DNA of 64,000 bases from Juglans regia (GCF_001411555.2 NC_049908.1:26884724-26948723); one strand, 5' to 3'; positions 33,117 through 45,955 are shown, counted from the first letter of the stretch. Made by a program: numbers and translations. Notes: a model not told the origin generated them from the letters alone.

Positions 33117-33539
33117 TTAATCTCCTTGTATATCAGTCCCAATAGAGAGCTATCCATAGCATTTTGCTCCAAAGCCTCCACCATCAACAAACAATCAGAT
33201 TCAACTTGAAGTCTTGAGATGCTCATACTGACACACAATTGAAGACCCCAAAAAGTGACTTTTAACTCCATAGCTTCTGGTTCCTCAACTTCACTATCAA
33301 TCTTGGAAGCAGCCATAAGCACCTTGCATTGATCATCTCTCAATATACAGCCAATGCCGGATTTGCACAATTATCCAAAAACAGCTCCATCAACATTAAG
33401 TTTGAGCAATTCCGGTGGAGTAGTTTTCCAACAAAAGTGTTGTTTTACTTGCATCCTGGACTTCAATCGAACTTGTGCATAATTTCTGATCAAACTCAAA
33501 GCTTGAGAATATTAAATAGTAATAAAAAAAAATAATAAT

Positions 33540-36500
33540 AAAATAATAATAAATAGTAGTGAACTTTCCAAACTAACCCTAACTCTATGTACATGTTTTT
33601 CAAACCCTAAGCAAAAATCTTTCTTACTTTTCAACTGATGGACCAAAGCAAATTAAAGGTCGGTCTATAATGGCGGTCCATCATGTAGGATGCCAGCCAA
33701 TAAAGAAATGAGAAAAACGTCGCATGCAACACGTTACTGAATTCGTACTCATATTATTTTTTCTTTGACCAATAACAAAATAATCAATTGACTTATTGAT
33801 TTTTTCTTTTTTCTAAGTGTATATGCCCTAAAAACTTTATGAGAATAGGGCTACATGATTTCTAAAACGATAAACTTATATATAACTCATTTAAAAGTAT
33901 TCTACTTCAAATGGAGGATGTAGTTGTTTAAAATTAAAATTATTTTTAATAAAGCCACACAATTATATATATATATATATATATTGTTTGGTTTGAAAAT
34001 ATAAGCTATAAAATAATTAGTAAAATAGACGTTTTTGGTATATATATCATTTCAATTCTTAGCCGTAATTTTTGAAAATAGAGTAATACTAAATATAAGT
34101 TTTAAATAGATAAATTTTGTATAAATAATAACCCCATTAAACCGGTGTGGTTTACATGCACGAGTGTGGGATTGAAATGTAGAATAATGATAAGGTTTTT
34201 ACTCTACTACTACTTATTTACTATTATTTTTGTTTTTTACCTAATGATTAAGAAAGTGAGTATTAGTAAATTGATATATTTTTTTAATTTTTTTTAATGA
34301 TTAAGGATGTTAAAAATATATTTAAAAAAATAATAAAAAAATTTAAAATGAACTTAGGTAGTAGATGAAATGTAATCTCATGTTTGAAGTCAATATAGGA
34401 TTCAAATGCATTGTCAGGAGTAATGACGTACGATAGGGCACAATTTCTTCACACTTATTAAATAACTTTATATGATAGCATCTTGTGGTCAGGTTTTGAA
34501 ATAATTACGTCGTTATCAAATTTCAAATTTATAGCATAGGGTTAATGATGGAACTCATAGAAAAGTATCGGACCTTTTTTTATAGAGGGCTTATATATCC
34601 ACCTATAAATAGTTTTATAATGAGAAAAATCCATTTATAAGTAAATAATCAAAGAATAACAAAATCAAAACATACTCTATAATTCGAAGAGAGATATATA
34701 ACATGTGACATTGTTAAAATTAGAACTAACAAATAGATCTTTTATTGAATTAGAAAATTGTTAAAATTTATAAATAATTAATATGTAACTAGTTTATATT
34801 TATCCATAACAACCATATATTATATGCCTACATAAATTATCAATAAATATAGATAATATGATAGTATATATCAACATTTTATATATAGTTCCTACATACT
34901 AGTATATGAAATTATTATATAAATTATAAAAAAGCTATGAAATACATTCAATATATAGACATAAATAATTAGATTACATATCATATATTTAATTATAAAA
35001 TGTGCTATGATTATATTATTAACCAATATGTATATATGTGTGTGTGTATAACACATTTATCATTGTATGAATGAGTTTACTCAAGTAGACCTAACGAGTC
35101 GACTTGAGTATAAACAAGTGAACCTTAACTTAGTCTAGTCGAATCAAATTTAGCCGCTTATATCTATTGTCACAAGCAAGCTTTTCTTTTACGAGTTGAA
35201 TTCGATTCAAGTTTAACAAAACGAATATTAAGCAGACTATCGAACAAACTGGTTCATTTACAACCCTAACCGATAGTGACAAGATTACATTTCTTCAAAT
35301 TCACTAAACCTCCCTTGAGTTCATTTAGGCGTGTTAATTATCTTTCACAATCATCATAAGAAATGGGGATGCATGAAAGTGAAAATGATCAAAATGACTC
35401 AATTTGAAAAATACAAAGATTTAATTGACAAGAAAATTCAAGAGGAGAAGACTCAAATTTCAGGAGATTTTTCAGGGCCAAGAATATCAGAAAAAAGGAT
35501 TCATTGTTCTAGTATTATAAATTATATGAGCAATCCCATCTTAGATGGGTATGAAATATAGGGACCACAACATCAACCGGCTGGATAGCAAGGCATTTAA
35601 AACGAGGGACCTCAACACAACCCCTAATGGTTTGACTAAGCTGTCAAGAGAAAGGGACCATCCGGTAATACGCTTCAGCAAAGCAAACGAGTAAATATGA
35701 ATATGAATATAGAGCTGTGGCATATAATATAAGATGCTGCCGATATAAATGGAGTAAAAAATGTTTTCGGTTCTACCCATTGATATGAATATAAAGCTGC
35801 TCACATTCATACAAATATAAATCCAACTATACGATGGCGTATGAAGTCTACAAGGTTAATTCACAATATATCTTTCAAAGAAATAGCCAGCAAAATGGTC
35901 GAAAGTAAGGTCAATTGTAAGTGGACATCTAACTCTATGCTGCTAAGAGTAATTCTACTTACAATCATAAAGTGCGTAAACGTCGCATAATCATTTTGAA
36001 AAGTAGTGAGATACACTATTAAAAAATTAATTTTTTTCATGTAGATCCTATGTTTTATTCAATTTTTTCAAAGCGATTACGCAACGGTTGCACAATTCAC
36101 GGTTGCAAATATCTTTTTCATGCTACCAATTCTCCACAGTTGTATGTAGAATTACTCAGAAAGGAAAAACGTGAACAGCTCTACCTGTCGATGTCAGAGC
36201 TGTTTACAAGCATGGTACATACAGCCAAAGAAAATGATTGCTGGAACTAAAAGTCTCTGCTACAAACCATAAAGTTAAAATAAGCTATCTCTTAGGCAGG
36301 TCCCATTCGACTACAAAATACATTGAAGGAAAAGAGTAGGTGGATTAGATCAGTACATAATGCATTGAAGTTATCATCGGTATTAGATAGAAGGGTCATA
36401 AGTTTATGAAACAAAAGAGTCTCAAGTAAAAATCAAACTTACATTGGATGCAGCCACAATCTACCATAAGTATGCTCACTATTGTTAATGAATAAATTAA

Positions 36501-36630
36501 GTGAAGAATATCAGATGCATCAGTGTAATGTGATGCTCACAACAAGAGCGAAGTTCTGATCTTGAAAATTTGTTGTTTGCGGGGTGTGTCAGGGAAAGGA
36601 AACGTCTGCTGAGTGAGAAGGTAATAAGGA
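33540..36630. other. Intergenic region between XTH6 and FANCL
   Basis: No gene is recognised in about 3 kb. It holds a dispersed poly-T repeat (about 34210-34360), (TA)n and (TG)n tracts (about 33965-33985 and 35030-35048) and a palindromic MITE (35945-36110). A lysine-rich open frame at 35331-35561 has no match I know. Confidence 0.45.
35945..36110. mobile_element. Palindromic MITE, CGTTTTGAAAA family, copy 2
   Basis: AAACGTCGCATAATCATTTT and its inverted counterpart TTTTTTCAAAGCGATTACGC surround an ATTAAAAAATTAATTTTTTT centre, as in the copy at 29285-29455. Confidence 0.65.
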
Positions 36631-36638
36631 CCTATAAT

Positions 36639-39600
36639 TTAGGTTCTAGAGTCGGTGATTTTCACAGCAACTGGCTCTGAACAGTATGGACAATTCCCGA
36701 ATAGAACATCGAATGACCTGTAGTGATGTATGCACAGAAATTTTAAATCCAGCAATTATAAGAAGAAATATAAAACTCCGTAAAAAGGACACCGCTCGTT
36801 GAAAAAATCAGCAACTAACAGCTAAAGCTATACTCATGCATGAACCAATTAGAAAGCCGTAATGATACTTAAGAGTCATTCTATTCACAAGCCGGTGTGA
36901 CAATACACCTTACATATCATTGATGTGGCACGATTTGATTTGCAAGATTTAAATTTACAACTTTTTTCTTACAAATCAAATCTTGTCATATCAGCAGTAT
37001 GAAATGTGTCCCACACATCGGCTTATGAATCCAACTTTTTTTAAAAGTACTTAAAACCCAACGTACTGCCTTGTTGTGGTGATGGAACGCAACCAGTCCC
37101 CAAGGCAAACGCTATGGAAAGCCTTATTGCAAGTAGTATTATCACATCTATAGTCAGTTCCGCTTCCACTGTTAACTCCCAGCTCATCATCTACATAAAT
37201 ATAACAAAAGTGAATGATGTGTGAATTGATAATAAGTTGCTAAATATATAGAAAATGCAAAGAGCAATACCAACTGGAAGACATTGAGCATAACAAATTC
37301 CACATTCAACCTGTTGGTCATTCTTCTGTACATCAATGGGCCTTGGCAGTTGAGTCTCCAGAAGACATGCAATATTTTCCAGGTATGGTTTGTCTTTTGT
37401 CCTGTGCAGATGAAGGAGTATACAAAACAAAAAAACATATTACAGATGATTTTTCCTCAATCCTTTCTGAGCAAAGGGTATCGCAGAGTAATGCTACAGT
37501 TGTGGATGAAGCAATCTCTTTTCAGAAAAATAAAAGAAAATTCTACAGTATTTCAAGGAACTTTGGCAATACATGATTGCAGGATCAAGCAACGGGTATC
37601 TCAAGCTTCACTCATATATCCAGCTCACAAAAAGAAACGAAAATATGTAAATCCCCTTTTTCTTAAATATAAAACTTCAAGGTATTACATCATTTAATTA
37701 TGAACCATCAACATTGCATATCCTTTTTATGTGGTGCCACCAACCAAGGAAAGGGGGGGTTGCAATTAACAAGTAGGAGAACGCAACAGGTACTGAGCCA
37801 TAACAGATTGTTGCTAAATAGAAACAAAGGAGTGTGACCCTTCAGCAGAAACATTGTAATTGGGCACGAAAGCATGCACATCCAGGAAAACTGCCATCTC
37901 TTTCGTAAATATATAAATTTTGAAGTTTTGTAACCCTTACACAAGAATTATAAATCAAGGGCATACCATTTTCTGCTGTTTCTCTGCCATATCCTTCTCA
38001 ATGAATCCACAACTGGACCTGGACCCATGAAACGACACCTACCACAACTTATTCAATACTGAATGAAAAGCTAAAACTAGCGGTTGCAATGCCAGGAAAT
38101 AATATTGGATGAAATCTCACTCTGGTAAAGATTTAGGGTCATCGGCATTTATATACAACATGATGTAGCAATCATTTCCTATCAAACATAAACTAAAAGG
38201 TTTAATATCAACTAAAAGAAAAGAGAAATGCTTTATCAATACATTTATAATCTACAAAAGGCTCACCAATATTGATTTGGCGACAGCACATTGAACGTGA
38301 AGGCTGTTTAGGGTCAACAACCCAAAGAGATTTGTCAATATCATCCAAAGTAGACCAAAATTCCTGAAGTTTCTCCAGATGCTGTAAGCAAAATGCTAAA
38401 TAGTGTAGTTGCATCCTTTAGTGAAAGTAAGAAAATAGTGTAGCTGCTATCATTTGCTATGCAAGAAATACCTTTTGAAACTGCTGCACCACATCCTTTA
38501 ATCTTGAGCTTTTTGACCATTTCAAGTCAAAAATATACGGTACATCCTGAGAGAGGAGTCAGAATGATAACTGAAGTCTATAATGCGAAAATACATCTAC
38601 CAAAGAGATTGAAAAAGACCAACCGCTGATACTCTAGGTGGACTTTTGGGATAGGTTTCATCCAATTCGATTTCCACAAAGTGCACCCTGCTCTTTGCAT
38701 CCCTGCCAATCAAATTTAGGAAAAGGCTCAGTCCACTACATGAATAAGAAGTAAAAACAAGAGAAGGAACTGAGGGAAACACAATATATCTTAAACATAT
38801 AAATTCACAGCAATTCATAGACTTGACAGCAGGCCATGCAAGCATCCTCAGAGAAAATACCAAGTGTTGACATTCAAGTGGACTCACGCCCAATTAAAAT
38901 ACCAAGAAATTTAATATAGATCATCCGTCAGCTGCCCAAATGTTCTCACTGTACTTCAGTTTGGACACTGTTATGCTTCATAGAAAGTTACAAAACAATG
39001 ATATTTGTTGCATGCTATCAGTGCATCAAGCTTTGCTGAACCTTTTCAATGTCCTTGCTAGTAAACTACTATACAAAAGTGAAGATCACAAATGCAGTAG
39101 CACAAGTTAGTGGAAGAGGAAGCTGGTTTCTGGAAGAAAAGGCAAAATTTTGAGCACTGGGATAATCACCCGATTTCTACATCATTGCATACATATAATA
39201 GTTTTATAATAGTTTTTCATCCTCTCACAAGAAAAGTTTCAACTTCTCACAAGTAACATGCTCAGAAGACTCCACATTCTTTTAAGATTCCCTGGCAATC
39301 ATGTTTTACAGCCTTTTTTTTTTTTTTTTTTTTTATATCTTGACAACAAACATTAAAATGTCAATTTTCTCAATATTTTAGGCTGTTACTTCTGGCTTCA
39401 TAGCATGACGTCTTTGGCCAACAAAACAAAGTCTCAGCATATAAAACCACATATTAAACTTGAAGCACCAAAGTAATCCTAGTTTCTGTTTTTACATGCA
39501 AAATACATAGAAATAGGGGGGATTTGGGAAGATATAAGCATGTGAATAAATGAAAAGGGCTAAAGAAAACTGGGACCCTTCTTCACAAAAGAGAAAATAG

Positions 39601-40160
39601 TTTTAATGGATGATTGATGCAAGCAAGAACATCTTACAAGATGCGAAAGCTGAGAAATGTCAGATCTCCTCCTAATCTCACTAGACGCTCCCATCCGACC
39701 TCTTCTATCTGTACATACAATGATCAAAATCAATGCATTCTATTGTGATCTTTAGTGTAGTACTCAAGGTCCCAGTCATCAACCACACATAATTTTTTTA
39801 TGACAAGGAACACCAAAGACAGTGCAAATGCAACATGCCTTTTACCCGGGTAAACCTCAGAACCTTGTAACATGCCCACATAACACAGATCAGGTAAAAC
39901 ATAGGAATTTCACCGATAAGACATGGACCCTGAAAAATTTTTGCACCCAAAAGTTCGAAACTTAGACCTGTGGGAACCAACTCCCAATAACAAAGCCCTT
40001 AGCACTGGAGCCAAGCCCTGGAGGCTCAGATCAATTACCTTTTATGAAGTACCATTTCATGACTAAACACTGTTTGTATCAGTACCGTGCAAGGAGTCAA
40101 GACCCTGCACGTTAGCTGTACCATATTGGAATGGACAGAAAGTAACAGTATTCATTAATT

Positions 40161-40199
<39 letters not shown>

Positions 40200-41044
40200 T
40201 GTTGCATTACCAACATGCTCCATTTCAAATGAAGGTTTTGATAACTTTACGGCTTTGAAGGTTTACAGGGAAATAAAACCACAAGAAATAAGTATCAAAG
40301 GAAAATGGCTATTGATGCAATAAAAGATAATAGTGACTAAATTATATGGCTATCCTCTTTCCAAAAAACCAACTTTGGAAGGCGGATGATTTGCTTTGGG
40401 AATATGGAATTTGGGTTCATCCTATCATTACTTTTTCAACAATTCAAGAATGAGTAGAGGGAGTTTTCTGAACTCACATATATGGTTGTTCATAATTCCA
40501 AAACCATTTTTACACATTAACTGTTTCTTGGAATCTTAGCATTATGAAGGATGTTCAAAGAGACAAAACCATTATTTTTCACAATAAACTTAAGGGATGT
40601 TGTTGAACCAAAAAAATACAACATAAAAAATTAAAATACCTTGAGGAATAGTTCTGAGTTGTCAATTATATAGGAAAGAGCAAGAATCATTTTTTCCCTT
40701 TGACAAGTACACTCAGTTTCTCAATTTTTACAAAGAAGAGATAAGCCATTGCATAGCTTGATTAGATTTTTAAGGTGAATGTATTCCATGATCAAGAAAA
40801 CAAGGTAGGCGATGTTAGAAAATAGACATGGGAAGATAATGAGAATAATTTTAACATAAGACTAGATGCAAGTACTGTTATGCCACAACATGATACTTTT
40901 CATTCCCGAATGGTAAAACAAAACTGAATACACAAGAATGGCAATAGTATCCATTTATGACAGTCAAATTACCTCGGAGTACAGTGAGCGGTAAACTGAA
41001 GATGATTTGGCCAGCTCTGTGCATCTAGTCTGTTCAGTATGTTC
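36639..41044 (-). CDS. FANCL: FANCL, Fanconi anaemia ubiquitin E3 ligase (5' exon not resolved)
   Basis: Ten coding exons with GT-AG borders and matching phases were read on the minus strand: 41044-40973, 39708-39638, 38702-38624, 38546-38472, 38381-38267, 38178-38121, 38038-37967, 37401-37271, 37190-37067 and 36717-36639. They give 876 nt, 291 residues plus stop. The start (SSVYRSLYSEIEEVGWERLV) is the plant FANCL N-terminal region. The middle (FVEIELDETYPKSPPRVSA, LQEFWSTLDDIDKSLWVVDP) forms the RWD/UBC-RWD substrate-binding part. The end is the RING/PHD-like zinc domain with CGIC, CDNTTC, FHSVC and CPYC ligand pairs. FANCL monoubiquitinates FANCD2/FANCI with the E2 UBE2T in interstrand-crosslink repair, and acts in the nucleus. 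No in-frame ATG lies in the first listed exon, so a further 5' exon exists upstream, possibly near 42400. The gene converges on XTH6. Confidence 0.93.
36880..37034. mobile_element. Palindromic MITE in the last FANCL intron
   Basis: The arms ATTCACAAGCCGGTGTGACA and, inverted from the right, ATTCATAAGCCGATGTGTGG flank an AT-rich centre. The element fills much of the 349-nt intron between 36718 and 37066. It ends about 30 nt from the splice donor at 37066. Confidence 0.65.
39311..39334. repeat. Poly-T tract in a FANCL intron
   Basis: About 24 consecutive T residues lie on the plus strand (poly-A in the FANCL transcript). Confidence 0.9.
40167..40196. repeat. (TA)n microsatellite in a FANCL intron
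   Basis: About 15 AT dinucleotides lie in the intron between exons 40973 and 39708. Confidence 0.9.
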
Positions 41045-41278
41045 CTACAGATGAAAGGAAATAAAAGAATTTTTAGAAGTACAAATCCATGAATTATGTG
41101 TCCTGTGTACATGGAGAGTTCCCCGGCTCACTTTCTCTCTTCCACATAGCAGTTTTAAAAAATCCATTGTTTGGTTTCTCAAGAAACATGCATCAATCAA
41201 TTACATCTTCAAGTCAATTATGTCTTTTCTATTTTTCCTTTTTTAATTTTTGACATCTTAAGTCTCAAGAAACATTAA

Positions 41279-41471
41279 GGGCTGAAACCATCTTATTTAA
41301 TCTCATATAATCATTACAACTTTTCCAAACTCTCACACAAAATATAATAAACAATTCAACTTTTTCATATCCTAAAACAAAAATTATATTAAAAAATTAT
41401 ATTCTAATAATATTTTATTCAATTTTCAACTTTTATCTCATCTCATCTCATCTGTATAACCAAACGAGACC
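41279..41471 (-). mobile_element. Tourist-like MITE, GAGATGAG family, inverted copy
   Basis: It runs from GGGCTGAAACCATC to TCTCATCTCATCTCATCTGT...AACCAAACGAGACC. TAA flanks the left (41276-41278) and TTA the right (41472-41474). It is the reverse orientation of the copies at 15321 and 58897. If the missing first exon of FANCL lies further upstream, the MITE is in its first intron. Confidence 0.7.
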
Positions 41472-41474
41472 TTA

Positions 41475-42690
41475 TCTTAGGTCTAAGAAATAAATTGTTT
41501 TAAATCCAGTGAAGTTTCTGGTTCTCTTTTTTTTTTTCTTTTTTTGATAAAGAAAGTCTGGAAAAGTTTCTGGTGCTCTTATTATTGGAGGTTTCATGCA
41601 GAATTTCATCATTTGAGTTAAAGAAATGCATGTTAAACCAGTTGTAGAATGAGAATGCATGATTGTAACAAACTTAAAGAAGTGGGAACAATTATGACAT
41701 AACCAATGCATTCAGAGTATAGATGGGGGATCAGGGATCGGTGGCAAACTGGCAATGATTACAGTGAAGACGGTTGCAAGGGTGGCAGCAATTGGAATGC
41801 ACCCAAACATGACTGCAGGACTACGTTGGTGATTTTACGAATAGCATATTGCCAGGCAGTGCAAACCATAGTAGTGAAAGTGAGAAAAGCAATAATTTTG
41901 AGGCTAGACAGGTGGTGATGGTGGACATTATAGTGATTAAGGTAACGCAATAATGGTACAGTCGGTGGTGGGTCCTTGGTGGCTACAGTGTTATTGTTAT
42001 CAGAAATGACAGCAATGGTGTTGGTAGTGATTGAACTGGTTCCAAGGCACTAGCAGAGGGAAACAGTCACACTGGTGGCGATCATATACTAGTAATATTT
42101 GTAGAGATAATATCGATGGTGGAAACAAAATCTAAGTTTAATACCACGTCAAAGTCATTGCAGGAATTCTTAAATAACATATTCCTGATTTCGCTCTTAA
42201 AATTCAGTGGCGCAAACCCTTTAAGACATTTAACCAAACGGTTGGTGCGCTTGCTTTTTATAGTCAAGAATCGCCAATGAAAAAACCATAGGAGCCGGGA
42301 TGAACTAACCAATAAAAACCACACAAAACTGAACATAGCATTCACAAAACGTAGAACTGGAAGTTGTAGCGGCAGAGAAGGGGGATGGAGAAAATGTACC
42401 ATTTTGATTTAGCCAGAAAAATCTACGAAGTTATCTGCTGAGCCCGTTCCTCTATTAGTTGCAGCAAACACCACTGTCGTCGCAAAGAATAGTCATACTG
42501 TATATGTCGCTTTCACCGTCCTCTCCGTAACCGCAGATGGCTTCACCTTTTCTGTATAACACACGTCTACTGCTTGATAATATTTCTCAAGCAAATGAGA
42601 CAACGTAAAAAAGACAACATGCATGCAGATTGCAGATCATGCATAAACATGCCAGCTAGACCACCACACAAAAGTATCAATTCCTTAATG
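41475..42690. other. FANCL: Upstream FANCL region
   Basis: This region should contain the missing 5' coding exon of FANCL. A minus-strand frame from ATG at 42402 reaches a GTTAGT donor-like site in phase after about 31 codons, but its hydrophobic sequence does not look like a FANCL N-terminus, so I do not assign it. A G-rich block with GGTGGTGATGGTGG-like repeats lies at about 41880-42080. Confidence 0.35.
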
Positions 42691-43040
42691 CACAGATCGA
42701 ATTTCTTTTTTTTTTTTTTGATAATAAAGGATCACATTCCATTCATAAAAAGGACATATAACTTTGACTTAAAAAGTCAGTTACAAACGTTAATAGCTCT
42801 TCAGTACACTTTCGTGACTGACATGGTCTAGCCCAGATGACAGAACTCTAAAAATCGAAGTCTAAGAGATCCGTCGTTCACATCTCTATCTCCGACAGAG
42901 TAAAACTAGTAACCTGGTGACAAAACCCATACCCCGACTACGCGAGGTAGAGTGCACCAACCCCATACACCACCAAAGCGGAGATGGGGACATAACACCA
43001 GTTCGGACCAAAGTCCGCAGGGACACAGATCGAATTTCTT
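42691..43040 (-). mobile_element. Short retroposon (SINE or 5'-truncated LINE) with 17-bp TSD
   Basis: The 17-bp direct repeat CACAGATCGAATTTCTT occurs at 42691-42707 and 43024-43040. Between them is a 316-bp body that, on the minus strand, starts TCCCTGCGGACTTTGGTCCG and ends with a poly-A run (poly-T at 42706-42719 on plus). A long target duplication plus an A-tail is diagnostic of target-primed reverse transcription. No clear tRNA A/B box or ORF2 sequence was identified, so SINE and truncated LINE cannot be separated. Confidence 0.85.
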
Positions 43041-44640
43041 ATATCTTGAATACACGTACGTTCACATGATGGACATGATATGTATTGAAGTGCATATTAA
43101 GAACTAATTAATAAGATCATAATTTATCTAAGCTTAAAAATACAGATAATTAACAGGAATTAATGAATTTGTGGTTTTTATTTAGGGTTGGATATATATT
43201 ATATTATTATTATATATGTATTAATCTTATTAATCTACTATACTATAATAATAAGTAAATTAAGGTGTAAATGTAACTATTTTTTTCTATTAGGGATGAT
43301 AATTAATATTTTAATTAGTAACCATAAATGTATATGAGACAGAAAGTAATTTAGTTCAAGATGGTGATCATGATGGACATTTGGGCTCCCTTGTTTCTGT
43401 CGTATGGGCTTTTAAACCCAGATCGAAACTCCTAATCATTTTAACATTAATTGGGCCTCATCTTTCAACTTTCTTCTTAATTATCATCATCTCCACCCAA
43501 GTTGGTTAAGAGTGACGTGTAATTTCATGCATACAATCACGTCACCTAAACTTAAATGTAAAGATTTAAATTTTAATTTTTTTTTAAAATTAAATTATAT
43601 TGTATAAGCATTTTACTAGATATATTATCCACAACCGCTTATAAATAGGATAGAAGTGGGCCCAGTTGTGATTATGTGAATTGATCCAGCTATGTGGGCC
43701 CTGCAATGCATCTTTAAAACAAGAAGTCTCCATCTAAAAGGTTGACAAAATCCAAACTCCAGGGCCCAGTTGTGCACCTCCGCTACAGTACATTATATTA
43801 CAAAATTATATATTGTCACGGGCTTGGGCTCCATTCTCTGGTTTTCCATGGGCCCCTCTCGTATTGATGAGTCGATGACCGACAAAGACTGCTCACGAGA
43901 AAAAAAACAAATAGTACTGATGTGTAATTCTATTTTTATAGATCATCCTGTTTTTCTTTCCTTCTTTGTTTGTTGATTTTGGTGTCCACGAGCTTATGAG
44001 TTGTTCAGATAACTTGATGTAAACGATTTCAAGTTTCCATTACTAAAGGTTTAGTTGGATATCAATTTTTCTTTCTGAATTAGATGATCTAATTCAAAAA
44101 AATGATAAACATATTAATTATTATACGAGATATATAATATTTAATATTGCTCAAATGAAATTTTCAGAAAATTTGAATTTGAATTAATTATTTAATGATG
44201 CATTTATTTCCTCTATAAATTAGATAATGTAATTTGAATAAAACAAATAGAGGGGATGGATATCAATTCAAATGAATTGAATTGATAATACAACGAATGT
44301 GTAGCATGACTTGAATAGTATAGTATAATTGCGGTGTAATATTGTGGGTTTATTCCGTCTAGGTCCTTCTTATCCGCTTTCTAATTGATAAGATGTTGCT
44401 ACGATGACACTACCAAAAAAAAGATCCGCTATAATTACAAATAGATTACATAATGTAATTTTATAATTTGACGTATCATATCAAATTATATCAGCTTGTG
44501 AATTTATTTTTTTGTAATTTTTTTGTGATAAGAATATTTTCCAAAAAAAAAAATTATGATCCACTGGAGATTCAAAAAACAGGTCCACATCCACTAACAT
44601 CCAAAGCAAGAGTGAAAACCAATAGCTATGATTCGATTTC
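43041..44640. other. Intergenic region with GGGCCC-containing repeats
   Basis: No gene is seen. GGGCCCAGTTGTG occurs twice (about 43657 and 43761), with further TGGGCC/GGGCCC words at about 43450, 43694 and 43850. These resemble site II (TGGGCY) elements, but the distance to FANCL is uncertain. Confidence 0.4.
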
Positions 44641-45255
44641 GGTCCAAAATCGAACTGAACCGATAATGTGTAAACATGTCTAAAACCGGCCGGTGAAGGA
44701 GGAGACAACTGACGACATCAATCTAAGCATAAATCCGATCGGTTAGCAGTTGTCCCGTCAGTGGCGCGATGAGAGAGAGAATAGAGAAAATCAGAGAACG
44801 TATTGAGAAAGTGAGAAGTGAGAACGTCATGATGAGAAGGAAAATGGTGCGAGGGGAGAGGAGAGATATGGGAGGTGCAATGAGAGAGAGAGAGAGAGAG
44901 GGAGAGAGGGGAATGAGAAATTGAGAAAGTGAGGAGCGAGAAAGTTAAAAGAGAAATAAGATCGGGAGGAGGGGAAGGGATGTGGCAAGGGTATTCAAAC
45001 CCTAATTCCAAACGAGCCGTTTGGTTTATTAAACCAAATGATGTCGTTTCTTTTTTATTTTTTATTTTCTAAAATATTATGTGTATACGTTAATTGAAAT
45101 ATTTTCATTTTAATTAATATATATATTATATCAGCCTATTTAGCGGTTTGAATTTAGTTCAAATCGGGATCAAACCAATTGACACCGATTTCATCAAATT
45201 TTCATTGCCTGCCAATCGGTTCTCCACCGGTTCCGATTATTTCTATCTCTACACC
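44640..45255. repeat. GA-rich block bounded by CCGGTTC-type sequences
   Basis: The left part carries CGGTCCAAAATCGAACTGAACCG and GGCCGG. The right part carries AATCGGTTCTCCACCGGTTCCG and TCTACACCCG. Between them is a 250-bp GA-rich strand (about 44760-44960) including (GA)n at 44882-44901. The layout recalls the hairpin-rich element at 9195-9950, but no clean termini were found. Confidence 0.4.
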
Positions 45256-45259
45256 CGTA

Positions 45260-45955
45260 TTCCCATGTAGTTGGCACAGGATCATCCCTATAGCCCCCTC
45301 CTATAATAGTCTATATATAACCTATGGATTACTGGTATGGTAGCTGGCTACATTTTTTTTTGTTTTTCAGATTTATTTTTAGGAACTGTAGGGTTAACTA
45401 AAACCAAAGAAAATGTAAGAGCTAAATTAGAAACTATTCATGACTACTGCAAGAGTTAGTTGTTTATTTAAAAACAATTTAATTTTTCTTAATTAAATTT
45501 TAAAAGAGTAAGATTACTTTTAAGTGTTACGATATTAATTAATATTATATAAAAAGGCTAGCTAGTCCTAAGCTACAAATTACCATAACTGCTCTATACA
45601 TACCATGCAGCATGCAGATATTCTTTACTTCATTTGGAATTTTTGCTTTAATGATCTGTTGCTTTGCATGCACATTTTGATAGGGTAGTTAAATTTAATT
45701 ATCATTTGATGTTCTAAAGGATATATAGAACACTATAGACATCTAGAAATTTACTCCAAAGTACGTACCATTAATATCAATTAAAACAAAATTGAGTCCT
45801 TATGATTTAACTTTTTGTGAAAGGTTGTACAAATTATATTAGCAAACGTCATCTGAATAATATTATTGATGTGATATAAAATCATTGCAACTAACTCTTT
45901 TTTTTATGGCTGATGTGATAAACGTTTATATTTATGTTAGGTATGACTAATTAAC
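45260..45955. other. AT-rich intergenic region
   Basis: No gene or well-bounded repeat is recognised. Confidence 0.4.

Larger units (their letters stand above)
32165..33490 (-). pseudogene. LINE-type RNase H domain fragment split by a MITE
   Basis: Read on the minus strand, about 33460-33120 encodes TPPELLKLNVDGAVFG, an in-frame stop, then KSGIGCILRDD...EAMELKVTFWGLQ...LQVESDCLLMVEAL...LLGLIYKEIK. This is a plant RVT_3/RNase H domain with the LNVDGA catalytic aspartate. The C-terminal part, SYFVDCNFVYVPTKGNKASH followed by TLARYAKNVDDIAMWW, resumes at about 32315-32170 on the other side of the MITE at 32316-33116, then stops. It is probably the 3' end of a non-LTR retrotransposon, or a domesticated RNase H-like gene now dead. 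Confidence 0.8.
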
